64,000 nucleotides of DNA from Clostridium collagenovorans DSM 3089 (GCF_900130005.1 NZ_FQXP01000008.1:62001-126000); one strand, 5' to 3'. Positions 17,652 to 26,900 are shown, numbered from the stretch's first letter. The notes: generated from the sequence alone by a model not told the origin. Translations and numbers: made by a program.

Positions 17652-18905
17652 GTGGGGAAATATTTCAGATTAAATACTTATATAAGCTTTGAATGCAATG
17701 GTAAGAATGCATGTATATATAATTTGGCTAGTGGAGATATAATTTTATTGGATGAAATTAAGGCAGATATAATTAGAAAATGTGAAGATTACAAAGAAGT
17801 AAGTGAGTTAAATGATGAAGAAGTAAAGTTTTTAGATGAACTTGAAAAAATGGGTATAGGTAGATACTACGATGAAAAAGTATATATTGAAAAAATGATT
17901 TTGGGACAAGACCCTGAGCTTGAAAGTACAATGAAAAAAAATATAAGGTTTTCTAGATTATTTTTAGAAATAACTAATGAGTGTAATTTAGCTTGTTCAT
18001 TTTGTAATTATTTAGATGAAAATGCATATAGAAAAACTGGTTGTAAACGTTGGATATCAAGAGGAAGAAGGTTAAGTATAGAAGATTACAAAGATATAAT
18101 TAAGCAATCTTTTTTTATGGGTACTAGTGAGATTGTATTTATTGGTGGAGAACCGTTATTAGAATATAAAAAAATTATAGAGCTTATGAGATATGCCAAA
18201 TCAATTGGTATAGAGAGGTTTACTATATATAGTAATATAATTTTATTAAATAATGATATCTTAGAAAGTTTAAGTGAGTTTAATGTAAAGTTTATAATTG
18301 AAGTTTTTTCAAATAATAGTAAAGAATTTAAGCAAATTTGTAATAAAGATATAGATATAAATATATATGAAAAATTAAAATTACTAATAAAAAATAATAT
18401 TGAATTTGAGGTAAAGTTATTAGTATGTAAAGAGAACGAGGATAATATAGAAAATATATTAAATGAATTGAAAAATATACTAAGTGGTCAAAAAATACAA
18501 TTAGATTTTGTGTATCCGCATAATAAAATACATCATGCTAAAAAATATATAGATTACCTTTACAATAAAAAAGCTAAATTATTTAGAGTAAGCTTAGGTG
18601 TTTATTCAACAATAAGTAAGTATAATAATTGTTTTGCTAATCAAATTGCAGTTACTTTAAATGGAGATGTGCTTCCATGTATTATGACTAGAAGGTTAAG
18701 CTTAGGATGTGTTTTTGAAAAAAGCTTATGTGATATAGTAACTGATGGTAGATATGAAAATTTACAATGTTTATCAAGAAGTAAAGTAGAAGACTGTAAG
18801 CAATGTGTATATAGATTCGGATGTATTGATTGTAGGGCTATAGAGCTAGAAGCAACTAATAAGATAAATAGAACTAAGTATTGCGAATGTGTTAGTGAGA
18901 GGTAA
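17652..18905 (+). CDS. radical SAM-SPASM sactipeptide maturase 2 (TrnD-position)
   Basis: 417 residues, GTG start with AAGGAGAG at 17637-17644. An N-terminal recognition-type region (about 1-95) precedes the radical SAM core, with ligands CNLACSFC and the SAM motif IGGEP. The C-terminal SPASM region carries CFANQ, LPCIMTRR, CKQCVYRFGCIDC and YCEC. It is the second of two maturases, shorter than and clearly diverged from the first, as TrnD is from TrnC; each is presumably specific for one peptide. No frameshift or missing ligand is seen. Which enzyme acts on which precursor cannot be told from sequence. Confidence 0.85.
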   Translation: MGKYFRLNTYISFECNGKNACIYNLASGDIILLDEIKADIIRKCEDYKEVSELNDEEVKFLDELEKMGIGRYYDEKVYIEKMILGQDPELESTMKKNIRFSRLFLEITNECNLACSFCNYLDENAYRKTGCKRWISRGRRLSIEDYKDIIKQSFFMGTSEIVFIGGEPLLEYKKIIELMRYAKSIGIERFTIYSNIILLNNDILESLSEFNVKFIIEVFSNNSKEFKQICNKDIDINIYEKLKLLIKNNIEFEVKLLVCKENEDNIENILNELKNILSGQKIQLDFVYPHNKIHHAKKYIDYLYNKKAKLFRVSLGVYSTISKYNNCFANQIAVTLNGDVLPCIMTRRLSLGCVFEKSLCDIVTDGRYENLQCLSRSKVEDCKQCVYRFGCIDCRAIELEATNKINRTKYCECVSER

Positions 18906-18910
18906 GTTTA

Positions 18911-20080
18911 ATGATTTTTGAAAAGTGGATATTTGAAAATAGAGAGGAATATATAAAAAAGATATCAGAAATTATTAAAGAAAATTATGTATTCTGGGAT
19001 GAAGTATGTGAAGAGTGGGATCATAGGGTGAATGAGTGTATAATTAAATCAAATAAGTGTGAATCCTTAGATGAAATTTATGAAAATATAGACAGAATGT
19101 TACTAGAGTTAAATGATCCACATACAAGATTTAGAAATAAAAACAATATATCTAAAGTTAGTATGTTATTAGCGGAATATAACGATAAATATTATATAGT
19201 TGATGTATTTTATGGAAACTCTTTTGTAAATAGAGGAGATCAGTTGATTAGTATTAATAATTTAGAGATAAAAAAGATTAAAGAGAATTTAAGTTTAAAA
19301 TATAAATTTAAATCTAAATATATTAGAGATGCATGTATATTAGAAGACATAATGAAGAATTATTTAAAAGAAGAATCACAGATAGAGTATTTAAGAGACA
19401 ATAAAATATTTAAGGAAAAAATAACTGCTAATATTGATAAGAAAAATGATATAAATTCTAGCAAAGAAAACTATAAGGAATTTAAATCTTGTTATAAAAT
19501 TAGTATTAATGAAAATACGGAATATATAAAATTGATGACTTTTAATCATACTTTAGTTGATAAGGAATTTGAAGAAATTTTAAGTGAAATAAAGAATAAA
19601 AATTTAATAATAGATATTAGAGGTAATATGGGTGGAAGTATTGAAAAAGCTATAAATATTACTTCATTAATGTTAGAAGAAGATAAAAATTTAGGTTTTA
19701 AATTAAATAGAAATGATAATGAAGTAACTCCTATTACTATAAAAGCAACTTTGAAATATTTGAATAACTTAAAGAAAGTTATTGTTTTAGTAAACCAGAA
19801 TACGGGAAGTTCAGCTGAAAATATATTTGTTAGAGCTCTAAAAGGTAATAGCAAATTTACATTTGTAGGAACAGAAACTATGGGATTAATGCATCAGGCA
19901 ACAGTATATCCACTAAAGGGTAATTCATATTTACAAGTGACCACAAGTAAATATCTAGATAGTAATAAAAATATATTAAAAGATATTGGTATAGAACCAG
20001 ATGTTTATATAGATAATGGAGTTAATACCTTAAGAGGAATGGACAAGCAACTTGAGGCTGCAATTCATATTATTTCTTAA
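18911..20080 (+). CDS. S41-family peptidase (TrnP-position), probable leader peptidase
   Basis: A 389-residue C-terminal-processing-peptidase-like protein without a signal peptide, so probably cytoplasmic. A central PDZ-like part (YYIVDVFYGNSFVNRGDQLISINN) is followed by the S41 catalytic region: IDIRGNMGG, then the nucleophile Ser in NTGSSAEN. The position about 25 residues later, where CtpA-type enzymes have the general-base Lys in FGKG, reads TMGLM here. The base must therefore come from elsewhere or the enzyme is unusual. It lies five bases after maturase 2, where thuricin CD clusters have trnP, so cleavage of the EVG leader is its likely task. Confidence 0.75.
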   Translation: MIFEKWIFENREEYIKKISEIIKENYVFWDEVCEEWDHRVNECIIKSNKCESLDEIYENIDRMLLELNDPHTRFRNKNNISKVSMLLAEYNDKYYIVDVFYGNSFVNRGDQLISINNLEIKKIKENLSLKYKFKSKYIRDACILEDIMKNYLKEESQIEYLRDNKIFKEKITANIDKKNDINSSKENYKEFKSCYKISINENTEYIKLMTFNHTLVDKEFEEILSEIKNKNLIIDIRGNMGGSIEKAINITSLMLEEDKNLGFKLNRNDNEVTPITIKATLKYLNNLKKVIVLVNQNTGSSAENIFVRALKGNSKFTFVGTETMGLMHQATVYPLKGNSYLQVTTSKYLDSNKNILKDIGIEPDVYIDNGVNTLRGMDKQLEAAIHIIS

Positions 20081-20108
20081 AGTATTATGTTAGTATCATT
20101 AAAAGTAT

Positions 20109-20140
20109 AAAAAACTAAAATAAAAATTAGTTTTTTAATT
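20109..20140 (+). terminator. terminator after the peptidase gene
   Basis: A 10-bp stem (20109-20118 with 20127-20136) ends in a T-run. Confidence 0.7.
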
Positions 20141-20207
20141 TTAATATAGTATGAATTTATTTTAAATAAGTAATTAAATAATAAAATATGATTTCGAGGT
20201 TAAAATT

Positions 20208-20411
20208 ATGAAGAAGATATTTAAGTATATATTAATCGGTATTATATGGTGTTTAGGCTATACTATTATAAATTTAATAAAGATGAAAGAGAACTTTATT
20301 ACTTTTATGCAAAGCAAAAATTATATTTATGAGTTAATATTATATTTTATTATTTCTATAATGGTTACATTCATAGTTGAAATTAGAAGTAAGAAAAAAA
20401 TACCTAAATAG
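20208..20411 (+). CDS. small two-helix membrane protein, candidate immunity protein
   Basis: 67 residues with two hydrophobic segments (about 6-24 and 41-58), a short charged loop between them and a basic C terminus (RSKKKIPK). The start codon is preceded by CGAGGTT, a modest SD. I do not recognise a family. Small basic membrane proteins at the edge of bacteriocin clusters often provide self-protection, and its position after the maturation genes fits. A terminator at 20109-20140 separates it from them, so it may have its own promoter. Confidence 0.5.
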   Translation: MKKIFKYILIGIIWCLGYTIINLIKMKENFITFMQSKNYIYELILYFIISIMVTFIVEIRSKKKIPK

Positions 20412-20523
20412 ATTTATAATGTTTTCCGTAGAATATTAAGACTAAGATATGGAGAAATTATAAAGAAAGTATGATTAATATCTGATAATTAATATAAACA
20501 TTATAGGTTAGAGGAGTATTGCT

Positions 20524-21489
20524 ATGAAGGTTAGACTTGGATATGTAGCTATTTCTAATAAGTTAGGAAAAAAGGTAACTAGCTCAAGTACGGTTACCTT
20601 TAGTAATTATAATAAAATTTCTGCGGAAAAGGAAAGGATTGAGAAGTTAAAAGCAGTAACTTTATCTAACTTTCAAGATTTAATAAAAATTCTTAAATAC
20701 AATATAGAAAACAATATACATTTTTATAGAGTAACTTCTGCCTTGATTCCCTTAGCAACTCATCCAGAGGTGGGATACTGGGGACATAGAGAAATCTTTA
20801 AAAAAGATAGTGAGTATATTGAAAAGTTAGTAAGGGAAAGTAACATGAGAATTGACCTTCATCCGGATCAATTTAATGTTATTAATAGTATCAATCCTCA
20901 AGTTGTAGAAAACACAGAGAAAAACTTGATTTTTCAGGCTAATTTTTTTGAAGATATCAATTATCCAGAGGGAAAATTAGTAATTCATGTGGGCGGGGCT
21001 ACTGGAGGAAAGGAAGAAGGAATAAAAAGATTCATAAGTAACTTTAACAATCTAAATGAAAATATTAAAAAGAGATTGATTATAGAGAATGATGATAAAA
21101 TGTATACTGCAAAGGAAACCTTAGACTTATGTAAGGTATTAAAAGTACCTATGGTTTTAGATGTACATCATCATAACTGTAATAATAATGGAGAAGATAT
21201 AGAGGATTTAATAGAAGAAATATTTTTAACTTGGAATAATGAAAAATTACCACCTAAAATTCATTTTTCATCGCCTAGAGATGGAATTTATGATAGAAAA
21301 CATGCTGATTTTATAGAGGTAGTAGAATTTATGAATTTTATTGAGAAAGCTAAGAAAATTAATATGGATTTTGATGTAATGCTTGAATGTAAGGAGAAGG
21401 ATATAGCATTATATAAATTATCAAATGAGCTTAAAGAACTTCAAAATAAATATAAGTGGATTGATGAAAGTAGTTTTATAGTTGATTAA
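20524..21489 (+). CDS. uvsE: UV damage endonuclease UvsE/UvdE
   Basis: A 321-residue UVDE-family TIM-barrel nuclease. Metal-site motifs are all visible: RVTSALIPLATHPE, LHPDQFNVINS, HVGGATGGKEEG, IENDDKMYT, LDVHHHNCN, HFSSPRDG and VMLECKEKD. The enzyme nicks DNA immediately 5' of UV photoproducts and other distortions, starting excision repair independent of UvrABC. It is common in spore-forming Firmicutes. SD AGAGGAG precedes ATG 20524. It is a single gene, unrelated in function to its neighbours. Confidence 0.92.
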   Translation: MKVRLGYVAISNKLGKKVTSSSTVTFSNYNKISAEKERIEKLKAVTLSNFQDLIKILKYNIENNIHFYRVTSALIPLATHPEVGYWGHREIFKKDSEYIEKLVRESNMRIDLHPDQFNVINSINPQVVENTEKNLIFQANFFEDINYPEGKLVIHVGGATGGKEEGIKRFISNFNNLNENIKKRLIIENDDKMYTAKETLDLCKVLKVPMVLDVHHHNCNNNGEDIEDLIEEIFLTWNNEKLPPKIHFSSPRDGIYDRKHADFIEVVEFMNFIEKAKKINMDFDVMLECKEKDIALYKLSNELKELQNKYKWIDESSFIVD

Positions 21490-21927
21490 AAATATATTAC
21501 ATTAAATAAAACTAAATATAGTCATTTAAAGTTGCTGTTGCATTAGAAGAAAGGGACCATATTATATGGGGTTACTTTTTAATGTATCAGCATTTTTTAT
21601 TTGAATTTCAAATACTACTATATTCAAATAGTATGATATTCAAAATGTATTGATATATATAGGTAATAAGATATATAATTACTTATAAGTAAAATTATTC
21701 AATAAGGAGGAGTTCGACAAAGATAACTAATTGAAAAGCAAAATAATAACTATAAATTGTAAGCCTAAAAATTTAAAAGTAGTAATTAACAGCAGATAAT
21801 TAAAATAATATCATTTGGCATATCTCAATATTATTTCATAAGTATGATGTGAAAATAATTATTTTAAATTAAAAACGTAAGAAATGGTATAGGTAATCAA
21901 AAATTTAAAATTATTAGGAGGATTATT
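21490..21927 (+). other. gene-free spacer with long terminator
   Basis: No coding sequence seen. An imperfect long hairpin (21534-21545 with 21580-21591, inner CCAT/ATGG) followed by six Ts terminates uvsE. The remaining ~325 bases are AT-rich and should contain the promoter of the following exporter operon; I could not fix it. Confidence 0.5.
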
Positions 21928-22350
21928 ATGGAGGATAATAAAGATCTTAAGGTTGGTGGAGGAATAATGACTGTTGCCATTATTCAAATGGTCCTTTATG
22001 TATTAGGGATATTAGGAGAAATTTTTCTGATTTTTAGTAAGGATAAAATTATGGACGAGTTATCTAAAATGAATATGGCAGATAGTTTTCAAATAAGTAT
22101 TGGAGAGATGGCTATATCACTTTTACTTTCAGTAGTTATTCTTGCTAGCTTAATATTAATTTTACGTAAAGTGAAACTAGGGGTAATTATGTATTATGCA
22201 TGTACTTTAGTAAGTATAATTTGTAACATAATTTTAAGTGGATTTAGTTTATCAGGTTTTATAAGTTCATTAATATTTCCTGGTTTAATGTTGATCTTTA
22301 TTAGCAAAAAGAAAGAACTTTATGGACTAGGTACTAAGGTAGAAGCTTAA
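21928..22350 (+). CDS. small four-helix membrane protein, unknown
   Basis: 140 residues with about four hydrophobic segments (residues 13-36, 62-82, 85-104 and 107-126), a charged N terminus and a C-terminal KKKELYGLGTK tail. SD TTAGGAGG precedes ATG 21928. It lies directly upstream of the MacA/MacB-like exporter genes in the same direction, about 50 bases ahead, and is probably in the same operon. I do not recognise a functional family; it could be an accessory or sensing subunit. Confidence 0.65.
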   Translation: MEDNKDLKVGGGIMTVAIIQMVLYVLGILGEIFLIFSKDKIMDELSKMNMADSFQISIGEMAISLLLSVVILASLILILRKVKLGVIMYYACTLVSIICNIILSGFSLSGFISSLIFPGLMLIFISKKKELYGLGTKVEA

Positions 22351-22398
22351 GATTAATTAATTGTCAGCAGATAATTGATTACAGTGGAGGTATTTCAA

Positions 22399-23517
22399 TT
22401 GAAAAAAAATATAATAGTTGGCTCTATTATAATAGCAAGTAGCTTAATTTTAATAGGAAGTGCTTTATATATTAAAAATACTTCTTCATCACAGGGAGCC
22501 AGAGCTAAAGTAGAGATATTAGATATAAAATCTAGTGAGAAGGTTTTTATAAATGGTAAGATTATTCCGGAAAATAGTGAAGCAATATACCTTGATTCAA
22601 TGAAGGGAAAAGTTAATGAGGTTAAGGTTGAAAATGGACAAGAGGTAAAAAAGGATGATATTCTCTTCATTTATAAAAATGAACAAGTAACAGAGCAAAT
22701 TGCTCAAGTTAATAATCAAAAAACTACAAGTATAAAACAAAAGAATGGACTTATAAGTAAGAAGGATAAAACAAAGCAGCAAGTGGCTAATGTGCAAGAT
22801 GATGCAACTAATCAAACATTATTAGCGGGATTAAGTGGAGGCGGTATAGAGTCTCAGATAGCTGCTATAGATGAACAAATTGCTACAATAGATATACAAA
22901 TAAATTCTTTTGATGACCAATTAAAAGCCTTAAAAGAAAAGGAATATTATAATGTAAAATCTCCTATTGATGGTAAAGTAATTATAAAGGATGAAAGTAA
23001 AAATCCAACAGATCCTTATATGATTATTGAGGATAGTAAGTTTTATGTCAAAGGTGTAGTTAATGAAAAAGAGCTTTTAAAGTTAAAGCTTGATCAAGCA
23101 GTAGATGTAAATGTATTATCTAATAATGCAAAGCTAAAGGGAAAAGTAACCTTTATAGATAATAGACCTACAGAGAGCATGGATGCTGCAGCGGCTATGA
23201 AGGCTGGAGGAAGTGAAATATCTAGTTATGAAGTTAAGATATCCCTTGATTCTCAAGAAAATATAATTAATGGATTTCATGTTCAAGCAATAGCTAAGTT
23301 ATCTAATGAAGAAATTAAAATACCTAAGAAAGCTATTATAGAGGAGAATGATAAGAAGTATGTATTTAAATCTATTAATAATAAATTATCTAAGGTAGAA
23401 GTAGAAGGTGAAAATGTAGCTAATGATGAGTTTAAGGTAACTAAGGGAGTAGATGAAGAAGATAAAGTTGTCACAAATCCATCTGAAAATATGAAGGAAG
23501 GGGATAGTTGTGAGTAA
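22399..23517 (+). CDS. MacA/HlyD-family membrane fusion protein
   Basis: About 372 residues. The TTG start at 22399 is preferred because GTGGAGG lies at 22384-22390; the frame opens further upstream without an SD. An N-terminal membrane anchor (about 5-25) is followed by the split biotinyl-lipoyl-like halves (KVNEVKVENGQEVKKDDILF and YYNVKSPIDGKVI), a coiled-coil between them (about 105-180), and beta-barrel domains up to GVDEEDKVVTNP. It is the extracytoplasmic adaptor of a MacB-type ABC exporter. Its stop overlaps the ATPase gene by eight bases. Substrate unknown; in Firmicutes such systems export peptides or toxins or confer antimicrobial-peptide resistance. Confidence 0.85.
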   Translation: MKKNIIVGSIIIASSLILIGSALYIKNTSSSQGARAKVEILDIKSSEKVFINGKIIPENSEAIYLDSMKGKVNEVKVENGQEVKKDDILFIYKNEQVTEQIAQVNNQKTTSIKQKNGLISKKDKTKQQVANVQDDATNQTLLAGLSGGGIESQIAAIDEQIATIDIQINSFDDQLKALKEKEYYNVKSPIDGKVIIKDESKNPTDPYMIIEDSKFYVKGVVNEKELLKLKLDQAVDVNVLSNNAKLKGKVTFIDNRPTESMDAAAAMKAGGSEISSYEVKISLDSQENIINGFHVQAIAKLSNEEIKIPKKAIIEENDKKYVFKSINNKLSKVEVEGENVANDEFKVTKGVDEEDKVVTNPSENMKEGDSCE

Positions 23518-24205
23518 GCTTATAGAATTAAAGAATATAGAAAAGTTTTATAAACTAAGAGATGAAAAACTTCATGCTTTGAAGTCTATAAATTTAACTA
23601 TAAATCAAGGTGATTTTTTAATGATTATGGGTAAGTCAGGTAGTGGAAAAACAACCTTGCTAAACATATTGGGTTTATTAGATAGCTTTGATGGTGGAAT
23701 TTATAACTTTAATGGAGAAGATTTAATTAATTTGTATGAAGATAAGAAATCTGAGCTTAGAAATAAATATATGGGATTTATATTTCAACAGTTTCATTTA
23801 ATTGAAAGTTTAAGTATAGGAGGAAATGTAGAATTACCCTTACTTTATGCAGGAAATATTCCAGTAGCAGAACGAAGAGAGAGGGTAGATAAGTACTTAG
23901 ATTTAGTAGGATTACTTAATAAAAAGAATGTAAAGCCTACTGAATTATCTGGTGGTCAGCAGCAGAGAATAGCTATTGCAAGAGCATTAATAAATAATCC
24001 ATATGTTATTTTTGCTGATGAACCAACAGGAGCTTTGGATAGTGAAACTGGTGAAGAAATTATGAATATATTAAAGAGGATGAATGAGGAGAATAAAACC
24101 ATAGTAATGGTTACTCATGATGCGGATTTAGTTAGATATGCTAATAAGGTAATTTATATAAAAGATGGTGTAATTACAAAGGTGGATGAAAAATGTCCTT
24201 TATAA
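23510..24205 (+). CDS. MacB/LolD-type ABC transporter ATPase
   Basis: A 231-residue ATPase. Walker A is GKSGSGKTT, Q-loop FQQFHL, signature LSGGQQQR, Walker B VIFADEPTGALDS and switch His MVTHD. GTG start inside the end of the adaptor gene; its own end overlaps the permease start by 13 bases, so all three subunits are translationally coupled. This is the standard mechanotransmission-type ATPase of the MacB group. Confidence 0.92.
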   Translation: MSKLIELKNIEKFYKLRDEKLHALKSINLTINQGDFLMIMGKSGSGKTTLLNILGLLDSFDGGIYNFNGEDLINLYEDKKSELRNKYMGFIFQQFHLIESLSIGGNVELPLLYAGNIPVAERRERVDKYLDLVGLLNKKNVKPTELSGGQQQRIAIARALINNPYVIFADEPTGALDSETGEEIMNILKRMNEENKTIVMVTHDADLVRYANKVIYIKDGVITKVDEKCPL

Positions 24206-25377
24206 ATTTAATTAAAACCTCTATTCATAATTTAAAATCTCATAAACTTAGAGTTATGCTTACTATGATAGGTATAATAATTGGAATAAGCTCAGTAGTA
24301 ACGATTTTATCTATAGGTAATGGTCTTAAAGAAAAAGTTACAAGTTCTTCAGAAGACGTTAATGCAAATAAAGTATGTATGAGCTATGAACCTGAAAACA
24401 TGAATGTAGATATATCATTAGTAGAATTTTTAAATGAAAATGATATAAGAGACCTTGGAAAAATTAAAGGTGTTGAAAAGGCTGAAAGAGTTAAACAAAA
24501 TTTAGCTGGAATTAATTTAACAACTATGGAACTTAAATATTTTGATAAAAAAGCTGTAGTGTTTTTAGATACCTACAAGGATAGTAAGCTTAATATACTA
24601 CATGGACGTGGGTTCAAAAATAGTGAGAAGGGACGAAATGTAGTTGTATTAAACTTTGATGCAGCTAAACAATTATTTGATGTTCCAGAGGAAGGTATAG
24701 GAAAGGCTATAGATATTGGTGGTAGTCAATATGAGGTAGTTGGAATCTTAAATGAAGCAAAGGATATGTTTGCGGCCTTTGATTCTAGTTATGTGTTTAA
24801 GGATGATTTTGCAGAGGTGAAAAATAATGAACCTATATATGGAATAGATGTTACTATAAAGCCTGATGCTGATAAAGACAAGATAATTGAAGAGATGAAA
24901 ACTAAACTTAAAGAAAATCATAGTGACTTAAAAGGAAAGTATACTGTGGAGGATCCTCAACAAGTTACTAAGGTTTTTGAAGAGTTAATAGGTGGAGTTA
25001 CTGCATTTATAGCTTTTGTATCAGGAATTTCTCTACTTGTAGGTGGAATTGGTGTTATGAATATAATGTATGTATCAGTTTCAGAGAGAAAAAGGGAGAT
25101 TGGTATAAGAAGGGCGATAGGAGCTAAACAAAATAGTATATTATTACAATTTCTTTTAGAGTCAGCTATAGTTACAGGTATAGGTGGATTAATAGGAATA
25201 TTAATGGGTTATTTATTTGCAAAATTAGCTGGAGTATTTTTACCTTTTGAGCCAGTAATGACTGTTGGAAGCTTCGTAGGTGCTACTCTTACATCAATTA
25301 TAGTAGGGGTTGTTTTTGGTATGATTCCTGCATATAATGCATCTAAGCTTGACCCTATAAAGGCAATTTATAGATAG
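24193..25377 (+). CDS. MacB-like ABC exporter permease
   Basis: 394 residues: an N-terminal membrane helix (about 18-40), a large extracytoplasmic MacB core domain (about 45-270), then three C-terminal helices with the FtsX-type signature ERKREIGIRRAIGAKQNSI and GMIPAYNASKLDPIKAI. It uses ATP hydrolysis in the partner subunit to drive conformational export through the adaptor rather than moving substrate across the membrane itself. No frameshift. The hairpin at 25411-25498 ends the operon. Confidence 0.9.
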   Translation: MSFINLIKTSIHNLKSHKLRVMLTMIGIIIGISSVVTILSIGNGLKEKVTSSSEDVNANKVCMSYEPENMNVDISLVEFLNENDIRDLGKIKGVEKAERVKQNLAGINLTTMELKYFDKKAVVFLDTYKDSKLNILHGRGFKNSEKGRNVVVLNFDAAKQLFDVPEEGIGKAIDIGGSQYEVVGILNEAKDMFAAFDSSYVFKDDFAEVKNNEPIYGIDVTIKPDADKDKIIEEMKTKLKENHSDLKGKYTVEDPQQVTKVFEELIGGVTAFIAFVSGISLLVGGIGVMNIMYVSVSERKREIGIRRAIGAKQNSILLQFLLESAIVTGIGGLIGILMGYLFAKLAGVFLPFEPVMTVGSFVGATLTSIIVGVVFGMIPAYNASKLDPIKAIYR

Positions 25378-25410
25378 TATTATAAGAAAATTATAAAAAC
25401 TGAAAATGGA

Positions 25411-25498
25411 TGTCGCATTAATAGCTATAAATAAAATATTATTCTACTATAGTTAGATATAAGTAAGCTATATTATGGTAATGGCTTTTAGTGCGACA
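25411..25498 (+). terminator. long-loop hairpin after the exporter operon
   Basis: An imperfect 15-bp stem (25411-25425 with 25484-25498) closes a long loop. No strong T-run follows, so termination efficiency is uncertain. The rest of 25378-25784 holds no gene except the short leader described at 25738. Confidence 0.5.
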
Positions 25499-25723
25499 AA
25501 CCTTTTGTAATAACAGTTAAGCTTGATATATGAGTTTTAAGCAAAGTTGTACATAAGTACATATATACATACTTATCCTGTGGATAAAAAATAAATTTTA
25601 AGTTTTTATATTAAAGATCGTCTTTAAAAATATATAAGCCTTATTTTAAAGGTTAAATTACATGAAATTGAGAGTAATAAAATTATAAAATAAGTTATTA
25701 GAAGAATAAAAGTAAATAATTAA

Positions 25724-25784
25724 GAGGGGAGGATTTAGTGAGTAGATTTATATTTATAACTTAACAACTCACTAAAAAATAATT
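25724..25784 (+). promoter_or_regulatory. SD followed by spacer hairpin ahead of the methyltransferase start
   Basis: A strong SD (GAGGGGAGGA, 25724-25733) lies 51 bases before ATG 25785, which has no SD of its own. A perfect 10-bp hairpin (25734-25743 with 25767-25776) starts immediately after the SD. If folded it would bring the SD within about eight bases of the ATG. The alternative is that the SD drives the eight-codon leader at 25738. Either arrangement implies translational control. Confidence 0.55.
25738..25764 (+). CDS. possible eight-residue leader peptide
   Basis: GTG at 25738 stands four bases after a very strong SD and opens a frame of eight codons (MSRFIFIT) ending TAA at 25764. 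The reading frame sits inside the hairpin described at 25734-25776, so translating it would melt the stem. It may be a true leader, or the SD may act on the ATG at 25785 across the folded hairpin. Unproven. Confidence 0.3.
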   Translation: MSRFIFIT

Positions 25785-26876
25785 ATGATTTTAAAAGATG
25801 CTATGACACCACTTGAAAGAGGAAAGGCATTAGCAGAAGGAAGAGAAGTGGATAGGCTTCCATGCAATCCTAACTTAGCTAATGGAGTTGCACTTATACA
25901 TGGATGTAAGATTTCAGAGTTTAACAGTAATGCTAAAACTTTAGCAGATGCTCAAATTGCTGCTTATAGACGATTTGGTTATGATGGTATTAGAATATTT
26001 ACGGATTTATTTACATGGGCAGAAGCCATGGGAGCACAGGTAATATGTCCTGAAAATAATACCGTTGATTTGGCGAAACCAGCTATTTCAGATATAAGTG
26101 AAATTAGTAAGATACAACCAGCTGATCCATATAGAGATGGAAGATTACCAGTGCATTTAGAAGCAATGAAATATTTAATAGAGGGTGTTGGAAAAGAAGT
26201 TGGATGTTCAGCGGGAGTAGTTGGACCATTTACAAATGCATTTTTCCTTATTGGGGTTGATAATGCACTTAAGCTAATTCGTAAAAACCCAGAAGTTATA
26301 CATAAATTATGTGAAATATCTCTAGAAACTTGCATGAGATATGCTGAAGCTGCAATAAACATAGGACTTACCCCTACAATATCAGAACCAATGTCTTCAT
26401 GTACTGTTGTTAGTCCTAAAGATTTTAGAGAATTTTCACTTCCTTATTTAAAAAGATTAGTTGATTTTATTAAAAGTAGAGGAAAAGGTGTTGTTATACA
26501 TATATGTGGACAGACTAAAAACATATGGGAAGATGTTGTTAACATGGGTATAAACGGATTTAGTATAGATAATGTTGCTAACTTAAAGGAATGTTGTAAT
26601 ACTATAGGAGACAGAGCACGTATATTAGGGCACATAGATCCAGGTGGAGTAATGTATGGTGGAACTCCAGAGGAGGTAAGACAAAAAACTTTAGAAGATA
26701 TTTTAGATGCATATAATTCTCCAATGGGCTACACAGTTATGTCAGGATGTAGTTTACCAATAAAAACTCCTCTTGAAAATATAGATGCTATGATGAATAC
26801 AGTTAGAGAAGTTGGATATCCAGTAAATGAAGATAAAATAAGAAAACTTTTAAATTTAGAGGCCCTAGTTAAATAA
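25785..26876 (+). CDS. MtaA/UroD-family corrinoid methyltransferase-like protein
   Basis: 363 residues of the uroporphyrinogen decarboxylase superfamily. The zinc ligands of the methyltransferase branch (MtaA/MtbA, methyl-corrinoid:thiol transferases) are visible: His and Cys in VVIHICGQTKNIW and a late Cys in VMSGCSLPIKTP. True HemE decarboxylases lack this HxC...C set. Other family marks are GHIDPGGVMYGGTPEEV and VVGPFTNAFFLIG. It probably moves a methyl group between a corrinoid protein and a thiol; no corrinoid protein or MtaB partner is adjacent. It ends with a hairpin at 26901-26949 and precedes an ArsR-CobW/thioredoxin/ArsP group. Confidence 0.75.
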   Translation: MILKDAMTPLERGKALAEGREVDRLPCNPNLANGVALIHGCKISEFNSNAKTLADAQIAAYRRFGYDGIRIFTDLFTWAEAMGAQVICPENNTVDLAKPAISDISEISKIQPADPYRDGRLPVHLEAMKYLIEGVGKEVGCSAGVVGPFTNAFFLIGVDNALKLIRKNPEVIHKLCEISLETCMRYAEAAINIGLTPTISEPMSSCTVVSPKDFREFSLPYLKRLVDFIKSRGKGVVIHICGQTKNIWEDVVNMGINGFSIDNVANLKECCNTIGDRARILGHIDPGGVMYGGTPEEVRQKTLEDILDAYNSPMGYTVMSGCSLPIKTPLENIDAMMNTVREVGYPVNEDKIRKLLNLEALVK

Positions 26877-26900
26877 AAATTATATTAAATAATAAAGTTA

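Noticed and set aside
25785..26876. HemE uroporphyrinogen decarboxylase
   Set aside because: The HxC...C zinc set and lack of other heme genes place it with MtaA-type methyltransferases instead.
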